This document shows positions 1 to 8,794 of a stretch of 64,000 nucleotides of DNA, piece after piece. Each line of letters opens with the position of its first letter. The stretch's first letter is position 1. The notes beneath the pieces are model-generated. The model did not search any database. It was not told the DNA's origin and saw only the letters and a program-made list of their open reading frames with translations. The translations under genes and the position numbers were made by a program. This DNA is from an archaeon (GTDB taxonomy: Archaea; Nanobdellota; Nanobdellia; Woesearchaeales; GW2011-AR9), in NCBI GenBank assembly GCA_018696395.1, contig JABHQR010000011.1, forward strand, positions 124,001-188,000. The letters run 5' to 3'.

Positions 1-57
1 AATGAACATTTGAAAGAGATTAAAGTAATCATGTTGAAGTGGATTAGTTCATTTTAA
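1..57 (+). CDS. Possible 3' end of a gene cut by the window edge
   Basis: Frame 1 is open from the first base to a TAA at 55-57 and encodes 18 residues ending in KWISSF. It stops before the promoter region of the next gene. No function can be assigned from so short a tail, and an open frame of this length could be chance. Confidence 0.3.
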   Translation, partial: NEHLKEIKVIMLKWISSF

Positions 58-140
58 TTTATCATAATTCTTTCTTTATATTTTATTTTCATTAATTTTC
101 AATCCAAAACATTTTTATATTCTGAAAATTATGAAATTAT

Positions 141-665
141 ATGCAAGAGGTAGAAGTTAAAATACTTGAAATTGATCCTAAAAAAGTTCAAGATAAACTG
201 TATGCTTTAGGTGCAGAAAAAATATTTGATGGTGAAGTTTCTGGTTTTATTTATGACTTTCCGGATGGCAAACTCAATAAGAAAAAACAAGTTTTAAGGT
301 TAAGGAAAGAAGGTGATCGAGCAATGCTAGCTTTTAAACATAAATTAAGTGTTGAAAATGTTAAAGTTAGTGATGAGTTTGAAGTGGAAGTTGATAATTT
401 TGAAATTACTCAAAAAATAATTGATTCTTTAGGTTTAATAGAAAGAAAAAAAATAAGTAAACATCGAGTTTCATTTTTATTAAATAATGTTAGGTTTGAA
501 ATTGATAAGTTCTTAGGTGAATTGGAATATGTCCCTGCTTTTTTAGAAATTGAAGCTGAAGATGCTGAAATTATTTACCAGTATGCTGAGATGTTAGGTT
601 TCAGTAGGGCTGATTGTAAACCTTGGTCCGGATTTGACATGATGAAATGTTATGGGACTGAATAA
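141..665 (+). CDS. CYTH domain protein (class IV adenylate cyclase/triphosphatase-like)
   Basis: The N-terminus carries the ExExK signature of the CYTH superfamily (E3, E5, K7), followed by alternating charged strands such as the LRLRKEG and LAFKHK segments that line the triphosphate-binding tunnel. At 174 residues it is the usual single-domain length. CYTH enzymes act on nucleoside or inorganic triphosphates with divalent metal; archaeal members related to CyaB or thiamine triphosphatase are mostly uncharacterised, so the substrate is unknown. A TATA-like ATTTTTATATTC lies about 30 bases before the start, suggesting a short leader or leaderless mRNA. The next gene is convergent, so it is probably transcribed alone. 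Confidence 0.8.
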   Translation: MQEVEVKILEIDPKKVQDKLYALGAEKIFDGEVSGFIYDFPDGKLNKKKQVLRLRKEGDRAMLAFKHKLSVENVKVSDEFEVEVDNFEITQKIIDSLGLIERKKISKHRVSFLLNNVRFEIDKFLGELEYVPAFLEIEAEDAEIIYQYAEMLGFSRADCKPWSGFDMMKCYGTE

Positions 666-683
666 GAACAAAATAATAATAAA

Positions 684-1268
684 TTATTTATATCCACCAT
701 TATTAACTCTTGCAGAAGTTCTGTTAGGATAAGGATTTCTTCTAATTGCAATCACTTTTGGGGTTGTTGAAAATAAATATTGTCTTTTAAATTCTTGGAG
801 TTCTTCAATTCTTGTTGCTACTGTTTCAGGTTCTAAATTTTTACTTAAAATGTCTCTTAAATTTTCAATTCCTTCTCTTTGAATTGCTAATCTTGCTTTT
901 TCTGGAACCTCCTCTTGAAAAGTTTTAGTTCTCATTAATTCATGTGCGTAGGTTATAGCTAAATCTCTATAACTTTGGTTGCCGGAAAGATTAGTTTCTA
1001 TTTTTATCATTGTTTGATATTCATCATAATTATCCATCATTTTATCTTCTAAGATTTTAATTGCATCAATTAATTCATTTGATCCATTTTCAATCATTAT
1101 ATATAATTGACTTACATGATCTCTTAATCTTATGTGTTCATCTATTTCAGTTCCAAATACTCTTTTTCTTCTGACAGTTGAAGATTGTCTTCCTTCAAAT
1201 ATATTTTCAACTTCAGATATAACTTGAGTTTGATATTCATCAATTCTTTCATGTATGTTTGGTATCAT
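684..1268 (-). CDS. Hypothetical helical protein
   Basis: A 194-residue soluble protein, highly charged and predicted mostly alpha-helical, with no signal peptide, membrane segment or Cys motif. The ATG at 1268 is preceded by GGAGAA at short spacing (AATGGAGAAGAAAAATG), a plausible ribosome-binding site. I recognise no family. It is convergent with the CYTH gene and divergent from the Lrp-like regulator, with a 140-bp divergent promoter region between them. Coding is supported by length and by the ribosome-binding site. Confidence 0.6.
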   Translation of the reverse strand: MIPNIHERIDEYQTQVISEVENIFEGRQSSTVRRKRVFGTEIDEHIRLRDHVSQLYIMIENGSNELIDAIKILEDKMMDNYDEYQTMIKIETNLSGNQSYRDLAITYAHELMRTKTFQEEVPEKARLAIQREGIENLRDILSKNLEPETVATRIEELQEFKRQYLFSTTPKVIAIRRNPYPNRTSARVNNGGYK

Positions 1269-1408
1269 TTTTCTTCTCCATTAATTTTTTTACTACTTTT
1301 TGTTGTTTATCTTGTAACTACTTATACTGTTCAACATATATTAATCTTTTAATCTAATTTTGCTTTAAATACGGAAGTTTTAAATATAATCTTCTTATTT
1401 TAAGGGTT

Positions 1409-1900
1409 ATGGGTTCAGAAAATAAAATAAAATTAGATCAAAAGGATAAACAAATTTTAGAATTTATATCTCAAAAAGCAAGGAAATCAGTCGCTGAAAT
1501 TAGTCGTAAAACGGGGATACAAAGAGATAGTGTAATTTATCGAATTAAAAGGATGGAAAGTTCAGGTGTGATCAGATTTTTTCATACAGTTATTGATCCA
1601 GTGGTGTTAGGTTATCCAGTTTACACATTTGTTAATATCACTTTACACAATTTTAATAATCAGGATGAGAAATCATTTAGGGGTTATTTGAAAGAACATT
1701 CTAATGTGGTATATGTTGCAAAAACAACTGGAAAATGGGATTATACAATTGCTATTGCTGCTAGGGATTTAGCTGATTTTGATGAAGTAATGTGGAACAT
1801 AAGAAAAAAATATTCAAAAATAATTAAAGAGTATGATTCTGCTTCAATAATTAAAGAACATAAGTATGATTATATGGTTGATTTGGTTTGTAAGAAATAA
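1409..1900 (+). CDS. Lrp/AsnC family transcriptional regulator
   Basis: Residues about 9-58 form an AsnC-type winged helix (LDQKDKQILEF, then AEISRKTGIQRDSVIYRIKRM, split here as helix 2 and recognition helix), followed by the GVIRFFHTVIDP linker. Residues about 70-160 form a RAM-like alpha/beta sensor domain. The length of 163 matches the family, whose members are usually octameric regulators of amino-acid or energy metabolism. A TATA-like TTTAAATATAAT at 1378-1389 lies about 25 bases before the ATG, so the mRNA is probably leaderless. The effector and targets cannot be read from sequence. The downstream copper ATPase gene is convergent, so there is no operon link. Confidence 0.88.
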   Translation: MGSENKIKLDQKDKQILEFISQKARKSVAEISRKTGIQRDSVIYRIKRMESSGVIRFFHTVIDPVVLGYPVYTFVNITLHNFNNQDEKSFRGYLKEHSNVVYVAKTTGKWDYTIAIAARDLADFDEVMWNIRKKYSKIIKEYDSASIIKEHKYDYMVDLVCKK

Positions 1901-1930
1901 TAAATAAAAAAAATAAAATAATGATTTTAT

Positions 1931-4201
1931 TTACAATCTCTTTCTTTTTAACAACAGAGAGTTACTGATTACACTTACTGAACTTAATGCCATCGCACCA
2001 CCAGCAACCATTGGATTAAGTAACCAACCTGTGAACGAATAAAGTACTCCTGCTGCGATAGGGATCCCTAATGTGTTGTAAAACAATGCCCAGAACATGT
2101 TCTGTTTAACTTTTGCCATAGTCATTTTACTTAATTTAATTGCTTTAGCTACGTCTAGTAAATCATTTCTCATTAAGACTATGTTTCCACTTTCCATTGC
2201 AACATCAGTACCTGAACCCATAGCAATACCAATGTCTGCTTGTGCTAATGCAGGTGCATCATTAATCCCATCACCGACCATTGCCACATAATTTTTAGTC
2301 CCTTTATTACGACCTTTACCTTTTTGTAATTTTTTAACATAATTCGCTTTATCTTCTGGTAGAACTTCAGCAAAATAGTTTTCAATGCCAACTTTTTTTG
2401 CAATGGCTTTAGCTGTATTCTTGTTATCTCCTGTAATCATGTAAGGTATTAGACCCAATTTTTTAAGATTACTAATTGCTTTTGCAGAAGAATTTTTTAG
2501 TTCATCAGCTACCGCAATAATCCCTAAAATATTTTTCTTTTCAGCAAGAATCATAACAGTTTTAGCTTCAGATTCTAATTCGGTTACTTTAGTTATTATT
2601 TTTTTAATTTTTGCATTGGTTACTGATGTTTTATCTTTAATCAATTTTAAATTTCCTAAAAAATATTCACTCTTGCCAATTTTTGCTTGTACACCTTTAC
2701 CTGTAATAGCTTTGAAGTTAGTTACTTTTTTGAACTTAACTTTCGATGATTTAGCTTTCTTAACAATAGATTCTGCTAATGGGTGTTCTGAACTATTTTC
2801 TATGCTTCCAGCAATTTGCATGAATTCTTTTTGAGTTATCTTACTTTTATTATTTCCATCATTAAAAATAACTACATCTGTGACTTCTGGTTTGCCTTTA
2901 GTAATTGTTCCAGTTTTATCAAATATAATATATTTCAGTTTATGTGCAGTTTCTAATGCATCTCCACCTTTAATTAAAATTCCTGCTTTAGCTCCTTTAC
3001 CTGTTCCAACCATAATAGCTGTTGGAGTAGCAAGTCCTAATGCACAAGGACATGCAATAACTAAGACTGCAATGGCAGCAGTTACAGCAAAACTTAATTC
3101 AGCATGAATTAATGATATCCATACAGTGAAAGTAACTAATGCTGTCATTAACACAAACGGTACAAAATAAGATGAAATATTATCTGCAAATCTTTGTATT
3201 GGTGCTTTTTTTGTCTGAGCTTCTTCAATCAATTTGATAATTCTTGATAAGGTTGTTTCAGCACCAACTTTAGTTGCTTTGAAAGTAAAACTTCCTTGTT
3301 TATTAATGGTAGAACCAATAACTTCATCATTTTTTTTCTTGCTAACGGGGATACTCTCACCAGTAACCATACTTTCATCAATTGAACTATAGCCTGATAC
3401 AATAATTCCATCGACTGGTACTTTTTCACCTGGTTTTACAAGGATAATATCTCCTGTAACAACATCATCAATAGGTATTTTAATCTCTTTTTTGTCCTTA
3501 ATTACTGTAGCAGTTTTAGCACCAATTTTCATAAGTTTACTGATTGCTTCACTTGTTCTTCCTTTTGCAATTGCTTCTAAATATTTGCCTAATATTACTA
3601 GAGTAATTAAAACTGCACTTGCTTCAAAGTATTGATGTCCTGATTCAGATAATAAAACTACAAAAACAGAATAAAAGTAAGCTGCACTAGTACCCATAGA
3701 AATTAGGGTGTCCATATTAGATGTTTTATTTTTTAAAGCTGCCCAAGCACCTTGATAAAATTGTTTTCCAATATAAAATTGAATCGGTGTAGCTAAAAAC
3801 CACATAATATAATCTTGAAAAGGAATTGGGTTCTTCATGAAAAACATTCCTAAGATTAATGCTGGGAAAGCAAAAATAGATGAAAAAATAACTTTATTTC
3901 TTAATTCTTTAAGTTCCTTTTTCTTCTCAAATTCATCTTTCTTTTGTTCACTTAATTGATTACCTGAACTCTTATTGTCAAAACCTAAAATTCTGGCTGA
4001 ATATCCTCTATTTTTTATCTTCAAAAGAATTCCTTTTTCATTAATCAGTGTTGGATTATATTCAACACTTGCTTTTTCAGTGGAATAATTTACATTAGCA
4101 CTTGCAATACCTTTAGATTTAGTTAAACTTTTATTAATTAATAAGGCACAAGTTTGACAGTGCATCCCGCTAATTTTAAGGTTAACCTTTTTAATTTTCA
4201 T
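1931..4201 (-). CDS. copA: Copper-exporting P1B-type ATPase
   Basis: ATP-driven efflux of Cu+ across the cell membrane. The order is one N-terminal HMA domain (GMHCQTC), paired helices, actuator TGES, membrane CPC (VIACPCALG), phosphorylation loop DKTGTITKG, the HP motif of P1B pumps (SEHPLAE), hinge [11 protein letters not shown], and final helices with the Cu+ signature residues (YN...P and M..SS..V..NS). An in-frame GTG-type extension to 4306 exists, but it only overlaps the upstream gene's Cys/Gly tail. ATG 4201 is chosen because it directly begins the HMA domain and has GGAG at 4209-4212 with ideal spacing. Length is 756 residues. It is the last gene of the copper cassette, 13 bases after its neighbour. 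Confidence 0.95.
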   Translation of the reverse strand: MKIKKVNLKISGMHCQTCALLINKSLTKSKGIASANVNYSTEKASVEYNPTLINEKGILLKIKNRGYSARILGFDNKSSGNQLSEQKKDEFEKKKELKELRNKVIFSSIFAFPALILGMFFMKNPIPFQDYIMWFLATPIQFYIGKQFYQGAWAALKNKTSNMDTLISMGTSAAYFYSVFVVLLSESGHQYFEASAVLITLVILGKYLEAIAKGRTSEAISKLMKIGAKTATVIKDKKEIKIPIDDVVTGDIILVKPGEKVPVDGIIVSGYSSIDESMVTGESIPVSKKKNDEVIGSTINKQGSFTFKATKVGAETTLSRIIKLIEEAQTKKAPIQRFADNISSYFVPFVLMTALVTFTVWISLIHAELSFAVTAAIAVLVIACPCALGLATPTAIMVGTGKGAKAGILIKGGDALETAHKLKYIIFDKTGTITKGKPEVTDVVIFNDGNNKSKITQKEFMQIAGSIENSSEHPLAESIVKKAKSSKVKFKKVTNFKAITGKGVQAKIGKSEYFLGNLKLIKDKTSVTNAKIKKIITKVTELESEAKTVMILAEKKNILGIIAVADELKNSSAKAISNLKKLGLIPYMITGDNKNTAKAIAKKVGIENYFAEVLPEDKANYVKKLQKGKGRNKGTKNYVAMVGDGINDAPALAQADIGIAMGSGTDVAMESGNIVLMRNDLLDVAKAIKLSKMTMAKVKQNMFWALFYNTLGIPIAAGVLYSFTGWLLNPMVAGGAMALSSVSVISNSLLLKRKRL

Positions 4202-4214
4202 TTTTGTGCTCCAT

Positions 4215-5702
4215 TTATCTACTGCCACATCCACAACCACCATCTCCTCCACAACTTCCTCCTTCAGGAACTGTTGTTTCTTCAAGGATTGTATTGATAT
4301 CACCAATATTACTTAATTCTTCTTCAACAATAAAAACTCCTGGTATCATGCCCATCCAACAACTCCAAGAGATTGTACCTGTTTCAGTTGCGGTAAATTC
4401 TATCACTTGTTCACCTTCTTTTAAATCAAAGTTAAGCCCTAATGATGGCACAGAAATTGCATTATTACACCCAGTAAGTTCTTCGGCATTAATAATCCAC
4501 CTTACTGGAACATCTTCTTGGATAATAAATCTATCTGGGTCCCAACCATAACGTGTTACTGTCATTGTGATCTCTTGATATCCGTCATCACTTAGTTGAG
4601 CTAATCCCTCAATTTCTGTATTACTTACATCATTATAATCCGCTGCATATGCACTAGTAATAACACTATCACTTAATGTATTGAAATCATAACCACTACC
4701 AGTAAGAGCTAGGCCTCTGTTTAACATTATAACTCCTAAAATAATTACTATCACTCCTGAAGCTTTCAATATTTTATGTGTTGATTTCGAAGTAATGATG
4801 CTAGTAAGATACCCAAATCCTAACATTACTGGTAAAGTACCTAGTGCGAAAATGAACAATAATATACCCCCCTCAATCATACTTCCAGTTCCTGCGGCCA
4901 TAATGTATATTGCTTGTAATGGTCCGCAAGCAATCATAAGTCCATTAAGTAAACCAATAATTAAAGGACTGTTAGAATATTTTGATTGACTTTTAGAAGT
5001 AAATTTATTTACAAATGAGGGCAGTTTAATATTAAATTTTCTTAAACTAGGAAACACGTTTAACATTTTTAGACCAAACATTATTAAGAATATTCCTGCA
5101 ATGATTCCTGCCATGCCTCTCATGAATGGGGTAAATGCAAAAATACTTCCGATTAATCCGAAAAATGCACCAATTAAAGTATATGAAATTACTTTTCCTA
5201 ATCCATAGTTGAAGTGTAAATGGTAAGGTTTCTTACCTTCTTTAACACCTTTAGCAGTATATGATACTACAAAACCACCGCACATTCCAACACAATGAAA
5301 CCCAGTTAATAACCCAACCACAAAAAGTAGGCCATATCCCATGTTAGTACTAATTTCAGGAAAATTGAACACTCCATAAAGTTGTGATATGAAATAAATA
5401 ATTAAGATAATACCAGCTGCCCCAAAAAACCATCCAAATAAGTTTTTCCAATAATTTTTAATGTTTTTTTTATTTGTAGGTGTATCTAGATCTGAACAAC
5501 TATAACCTTTATTTTCAATTTGTTTTTTAACATTATTTAATGATATTTTATTTTCATCAAATGTGATTGTTGCTGTTTCAGTTATATAATTTATATCTAT
5601 ATTTTTTATATGCTCATTTTTCAAAGCTTCTTTTGAAATGATCTTCTCACAACTGTTACAATGCATACCTTTTATTTTTATTTTTTTATTAACTAATTTC
5701 AC
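4215..5702 (-). CDS. HMA-TauE/SafE-cupredoxin fusion membrane protein
   Basis: A 495-residue three-part protein. Residues 1-70 are an HMA copper-binding domain (GMHCNSC, C15 and C18). Residues about 75-345 are a multi-helix membrane domain of the TauE/SafE/UreH type ([12 protein letters not shown] and CGPLQAIY motifs). Residues about 370-478 are a cupredoxin fold with the ligand-bearing segments TGCNNAI and SCWMGMIPG. The last 13 residues are a Cys/Gly-rich tail ([15 protein letters not shown]). The family is associated with copper handling. A role in passing copper between cytoplasm, membrane and an outside cupredoxin is inferred. It overlaps the chaperone gene by ATGA and precedes copA by 13 bases, so the three are co-translated. 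Confidence 0.88.
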   Translation of the reverse strand: MKLVNKKIKIKGMHCNSCEKIISKEALKNEHIKNIDINYITETATITFDENKISLNNVKKQIENKGYSCSDLDTPTNKKNIKNYWKNLFGWFFGAAGIILIIYFISQLYGVFNFPEISTNMGYGLLFVVGLLTGFHCVGMCGGFVVSYTAKGVKEGKKPYHLHFNYGLGKVISYTLIGAFFGLIGSIFAFTPFMRGMAGIIAGIFLIMFGLKMLNVFPSLRKFNIKLPSFVNKFTSKSQSKYSNSPLIIGLLNGLMIACGPLQAIYIMAAGTGSMIEGGILLFIFALGTLPVMLGFGYLTSIITSKSTHKILKASGVIVIILGVIMLNRGLALTGSGYDFNTLSDSVITSAYAADYNDVSNTEIEGLAQLSDDGYQEITMTVTRYGWDPDRFIIQEDVPVRWIINAEELTGCNNAISVPSLGLNFDLKEGEQVIEFTATETGTISWSCWMGMIPGVFIVEEELSNIGDINTILEETTVPEGGSCGGDGGCGCGSR

Positions 5703-5902
5703 TTTACTTCATACCCCTCTTCTTTAATTCTATTTTTAATTTCAATCATTGTTTTTGGATCTCCATCGTAAACAATTTGGATGATCTTTTTGTCTGGGTT
5801 TGAATCTGTAATTTTAACTCCTATCTCAGATAATGAATCTTCAATTAACATTACACAACTTTTGCAATGTATCCCTTTCACATTTAATTTCATTTTTTCC
5901 AT
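5699..5902 (-). CDS. Small HMA-domain copper chaperone (CopZ-like)
   Basis: A single HMA domain of 67 residues with the GIHCKSC metal site and the IKNRIKEEGYEV ending typical of CopZ/Atx1 chaperones that deliver Cu+ to CopA. An in-frame GTG lies at 5914, but ATG 5902 is preferred because GAGGTG at 5912-5917 sits nine bases before it. The stop overlaps the next start by four bases. As the first gene of the three-gene copper unit, it follows a TATA box and a palindrome. Assignment to copper rather than another soft metal rests on the CopA neighbour. Confidence 0.85.
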   Translation of the reverse strand: MEKMKLNVKGIHCKSCVMLIEDSLSEIGVKITDSNPDKKIIQIVYDGDPKTMIEIKNRIKEEGYEVK

Positions 5903-5942
5903 AATTAATTTCACCTCTTGTGAATAAACTTATTTGAAACTG

Positions 5943-5971
5943 CTTATAAAAGAAGTAGTGAAACTAGTTTC
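5943..5971 (-). promoter_or_regulatory. Promoter and palindromic operator candidate of the copper operon
   Basis: On the minus strand, CTTTTATAAG (5943-5952) is a TATA box about 45 bases before the chaperone ATG, leaving room for a leader that includes its GAGGTG site. Immediately upstream, at 5960-5971, is a perfect 12-bp palindrome, GAAACTAGTTTC, where the BRE and upstream promoter contacts would lie. A protein bound there could block or recruit TFB/TBP. The encoded winged-helix protein just upstream is the obvious candidate binder, by inference. Confidence 0.5.
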
Positions 5972-6008
5972 TAAAATGTATTTTACTTTAAAAATGTTCA
6001 AATAATAA

Positions 6009-6551
6009 TTAAATTTTATGTTTGAGGATGACTATATTTGTCATGCCTCTTCGTTTTCTTTCAATTAATGCTTTACCTTCTAATTTATCAAGAAGTCTGG
6101 TCATTTGTACTTTAGAATATTTAGTTTCTTTAATTAAATCACTTTGATAAGATGATCCTTCATTATTCATTATTAGATTCATGATTGATTTTTCTTCATT
6201 AGATAATTTTTCTATTTTTTCTTTAAATTCTTCTTTATTAATTGAATTATTGTTATTACTATTATCTCTAATTTGTTTACTATTCTCTTCTAACTTTGTC
6301 ACTATCTCTTTGAGATCTTTTTTACTATCTTTGCTAAATGAGAATACAATTCCTCCAATTATAACAATTAATCCAATCAAACTATAGCTTACAATCTTTT
6401 GAGTTTTTAGGGTGACGTGCATTGGACAAGCTTCACCATGGGTACAAGTTGTATTTACAATTTCATCTAATGCACTGTTGAAAGACATTACTATGAAAAA
6501 GAAAACTATTGCTATTGCTATGATAATTAATCCAACATATTTATTTTCCAT
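6009..6551 (-). CDS. Membrane-anchored winged-helix regulator with Cys/His/Met loop
   Basis: A 180-residue protein with two transmembrane helices (about 5-25 and 52-70), a short outside loop holding TCTHGEACPMHV, a charged Asn-rich linker (about 72-110) and a C-terminal MarR-like winged helix (about 112-180, with YQSDLIKETKYSKVQMTRLLDKL as helix-turn-helix, split here: YQSDLIKETKYSK then VQMTRLLDKL). Similar membrane-HTH proteins occur in archaea. The loop holds two Cys, two His and one Met in eleven residues, a good soft-metal site. Together with its position immediately upstream of, and on the same strand as, the copper genes, this suggests a one-component metal sensor. Function is inferred. 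Confidence 0.75.
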   Translation of the reverse strand: MENKYVGLIIIAIAIVFFFIVMSFNSALDEIVNTTCTHGEACPMHVTLKTQKIVSYSLIGLIVIIGGIVFSFSKDSKKDLKEIVTKLEENSKQIRDNSNNNNSINKEEFKEKIEKLSNEEKSIMNLIMNNEGSSYQSDLIKETKYSKVQMTRLLDKLEGKALIERKRRGMTNIVILKHKI

Positions 6552-6643
6552 CTTTTTATTATATTTTAGTTAATCTTTAAAAAACTATGTTAAATACAAT
6601 TCATAAAAAAATAATTTTTAAAAATAAAAAAATAAATTTTTTT

Positions 6644-6862
6644 TTATTTCTGTTTTTCAGAAACTCTACCAATCCAAATAGTTGCAATTACTGCTAAGAT
6701 TGTAACAATTATTGCATAAATCATCATGGCGATTATGGTTGAATTTTCTCCAAATAAAACATTAAATACTGCTTTGATTGCATCGTTCCATGCTAATGCT
6801 GCAACTAAACCAAATGCTGCAGTTATTAATGCAGCTAATTTTTCAACAACTTCTGTTTTCAT
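6644..6862 (-). CDS. DUF5654 family small membrane protein
   Basis: A 72-residue protein with two hydrophobic helices (about 8-28 and 42-64) around the conserved AALAWNDAIK segment that marks the DUF5654 family of archaeal membrane proteins. Function is unknown. Its start lies 20 bases inside the 3' end of the superoxide dismutase gene in another frame, which suggests translational coupling within the redox operon. Confidence 0.75.
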   Translation of the reverse strand: MKTEVVEKLAALITAAFGLVAALAWNDAIKAVFNVLFGENSTIIAMMIYAIIVTILAVIATIWIGRVSEKQK

Positions 6863-7466
6863 TTAATTTTGCCTCTGAATACAATTTATCCACTTTTTCC
6901 CAGTTGATTATGTTAAAGAAATTTTCAACAAATTCATTTCTTTTATTCTGATATTTTAAGTAATATGCATGTTCCCAGATATCAATAACTATCAGGGGTT
7001 CATATCCATTACTTAATGGACAATCTTGGTTAGCTGTTTTTATGATTTTTAATTTATTATTCTTTTTATCATATACTAACCATGCCCAACCACTACCAAA
7101 TTGTGTTAAAGCTGCTTGAGAAAGTTCTTTTTTAAATTTTTCAAATGATTCCCATCTATTATTAATTTCCTCAGCAATTTTTCCTTTAAACTCAACATCT
7201 TTTTTCAAAATGTTCCAGAAAAATCTGTGATTGAAATATCCCCCTCCATTATTAATTACTGTTTGTTTGATTTTTTCTGGGATGAAATTTAACTCTTTTA
7301 AAATTTCTTTTACATCTTTTCCTTCTAACTCAGTTCCTTCAATTGCTTTTATGAATTTGTTAAAATAAGCATTATAATGCTTATCAAAATGTATATGCAT
7401 AGTTTCTTGGTCAATGTAAGGTTCCAATGAATCGTATGCATAAGGTAATGGTTCTAATATTTTCAT
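6843..7466 (-). CDS. sod: Superoxide dismutase, Fe/Mn family
   Basis: Converts superoxide to peroxide and oxygen. The four metal ligands are visible: H26 (MHIH), H80 (YFNH), D162 and H166 (DIWEHAYY). GSGWAWL (124-130) is the family core. The helper Gln lies in TANQDCPL (Q147), the position used by Mn-type enzymes, while the Fe-type Gln site before H80 is Gly; Mn or either-metal use is therefore likelier. The 207-residue length is normal and no signal peptide is present, so it is cytoplasmic. AAAGGAG precedes the ATG. It lies downstream of perR and peroxiredoxin on the same strand, consistent with an oxidative-stress regulon. Confidence 0.93.
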   Translation of the reverse strand: MKILEPLPYAYDSLEPYIDQETMHIHFDKHYNAYFNKFIKAIEGTELEGKDVKEILKELNFIPEKIKQTVINNGGGYFNHRFFWNILKKDVEFKGKIAEEINNRWESFEKFKKELSQAALTQFGSGWAWLVYDKKNNKLKIIKTANQDCPLSNGYEPLIVIDIWEHAYYLKYQNKRNEFVENFFNIINWEKVDKLYSEAKLNENRSC

Positions 7467-7517
7467 TTTTAATTCTCCTTTTATTATTTATAATATGTTA
7501 ATTTAGCTATTTTGAAT

Positions 7518-7709
7518 TTATCTTTTACAACATTTACTTTTAAACATGAAATAATATACTATTGCTGTAATTATACTGAAGAAAAATCCTAACACAACCC
7601 ACAATACTTTATGTGTTGTTTTCATTCTTTTTTGATTTACTAACACATCATATACTATCCATATGAATGAAATTAAACCAATCAATCCCATAAGACTTCC
7701 TAATACCAT
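7518..7709 (-). CDS. Small PLDc_N-like membrane protein
   Basis: A 63-residue protein with two transmembrane helices (about 3-22 and 34-54) separated by a short basic loop with the WIVYDVLVNQKR and HKVLWVV pattern of the phospholipase-D N-terminal (PLDc_N) membrane domain. It ends in a KSKCCKR tail. Stand-alone PLDc_N proteins are common and uncharacterised. It sits between the zinc-ribbon gene and superoxide dismutase in the redox cluster. Confidence 0.65.
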   Translation of the reverse strand: MVLGSLMGLIGLISFIWIVYDVLVNQKRMKTTHKVLWVVLGFFFSIITAIVYYFMFKSKCCKR

Positions 7710-7755
7710 TTTATTTTCTCCTAATTTTGTTTTCCAAAATTATTTTTTATTTTTG

Positions 7756-7917
7756 TTAACCTACTCTACAATTACATCCCATTTTTTTTGTAATTTTATT
7801 CCATTGGGACTTTATGTTGTTGCATTCTTGACAATGAAATAATGATGACGTTTTCTTTTGATTTAACTCTTCATCACATAAATCACATGCCAGATTTTCT
7901 TGTGTTTTTTCAAACAT
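7756..7917 (-). CDS. 53-residue zinc-ribbon-like protein
   Basis: A short reading frame with ATG at 7917 preceded by GAGGT at seven-base spacing. It has two CxxC knuckles (C11/C14 and C29/C32, with H28 adjacent) and a further CNC near the end (C48, C50). This is a rubredoxin- or zinc-ribbon-like arrangement, probably binding one metal ion. It lies between peroxiredoxin and the PLDc_N-like gene in the redox cluster, so a role in redox or metal handling is plausible but unproven. I do not recognise a named family. Confidence 0.65.
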   Translation of the reverse strand: MFEKTQENLACDLCDEELNQKKTSSLFHCQECNNIKSQWNKITKKMGCNCRVG

Positions 7918-7971
7918 TTTGTTTACCTCATTTAATTTATTTGAAGAATTATTGTTGAAAATAAAAAAGAA

Positions 7972-8556
7972 TTAAATTTTTCCAACTAAATCTAATCCTG
8001 GTTTAAGTGTTTTTTCTCCAGGTTGCCAATTTGCAGGACAAACCTCACCACCATTTTGTCTTACGAACTGAGCTGCTTTAATTTTTCTCAACAATTCATC
8101 ACTGTTACGTCCAATACTGTTATCATTAATTTCTAATGATTTTAAAATTCCATCTGGATCAATGATAAATGTACCTCTTAAACTAAGACCTTCTTCATAG
8201 ATGTATGTTCCATAATCTCTGCATATATTCCCTGTTGGATCTGCCATCATTGGAAATTTGATCTTTGCAATAGTTGGTGAATCATCCGCCCAAGCTTTGT
8301 GAGCAAATACAGTATCAGTACTTACACTTATTACTTCCACATCCATATTTTTTAATTCTTCATATTTATCAGCTAAATCTCCTAGTTCAGTAGGGCAAAC
8401 AAAAGTGAAATCTGCGGGGTAAAAGAATAATACAACCCACTTTCCTTTGTAATCATCAAGACTAATTTTTTTAATTTGACCACCTTGATAAGCTTCTGCA
8501 CTAAATTTTGGTGCTTTTGTGTTAATTTCAATTGGTTCACAATTACTACATTCCAT
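7972..8556 (-). CDS. 2-Cys peroxiredoxin (AhpC/Prx1 type)
   Basis: Reduces hydrogen peroxide and organic hydroperoxides. The active-site block PADFTFVCPTE gives T51 and peroxidatic C54, R128 completes the catalytic site, and GGEVCPANW gives resolving C173, followed by the C-terminal arm of typical 2-Cys dimers. An extra CSNC lies at residues 3-6. Length is 194, as in AhpC. AAGGAGAA precedes the ATG. The electron donor is not encoded nearby. Position downstream of perR suggests peroxide-inducible expression. Confidence 0.93.
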   Translation of the reverse strand: MECSNCEPIEINTKAPKFSAEAYQGGQIKKISLDDYKGKWVVLFFYPADFTFVCPTELGDLADKYEELKNMDVEVISVSTDTVFAHKAWADDSPTIAKIKFPMMADPTGNICRDYGTYIYEEGLSLRGTFIIDPDGILKSLEINDNSIGRNSDELLRKIKAAQFVRQNGGEVCPANWQPGEKTLKPGLDLVGKI

Positions 8557-8607
8557 TTTTATTTTTCTCCTTATTTTTTAAAGTTAAAATATGTATTATA
8601 ACGAATC

Positions 8608-8629
8608 AATTACTTAATTTAAAGTAATT
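8608..8629. repeat. 8-6-8 inverted repeat between small gene and peroxiredoxin
   Basis: AATTACTT and AAGTAATT form a perfect 8-bp inverted repeat with a six-base spacer. It covers the stop codon of the 47-residue protein gene and lies about 50-70 bases upstream of the peroxiredoxin ATG. It could be an operator for the peroxiredoxin gene or a weak hairpin between the genes. Confidence 0.4.
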
Positions 8630-8762
8630 TGTCCATGTTAAAATTACATTTGTTATCAATTTTGTTTAATAATCCTTTATTTTGGAAACGGTCTTTTTTC
8701 TTAAGAAAATATAACTCTTCACAATTTAATTCGTCTACAATTTGATATTCATTTTCAATCAT
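8619..8762 (-). CDS. 47-residue protein of the perR-peroxiredoxin unit
   Basis: A short frame with ATG at 8762 preceded by AGGAGGTG, the strongest ribosome-binding site in this region, six bases away. The product is acidic/basic mixed, with two Cys (C14, C39) and no membrane segment. It lies between perR and peroxiredoxin, 32 bases after perR on the same strand. No family is recognised. The ribosome-binding site is the main evidence that it is translated. Confidence 0.55.
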   Translation of the reverse strand: MIENEYQIVDELNCEELYFLKKKDRFQNKGLLNKIDNKCNFNMDKLL

Positions 8763-8794
8763 TTTAAACACCTCCTGTTTTAAATTGATTATGT

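Noticed and set aside
4202-4306. 35-residue N-terminal extension of CopA
   Set aside because: It only overlaps the upstream gene's coding sequence. ATG 4201 has a good ribosome-binding site and directly starts the HMA domain.
4204-4551. 115-residue plus-strand frame opposite the cupredoxin domain
   Set aside because: Pro/Ser-rich shadow of the coding strand, no promoter or ribosome-binding site.
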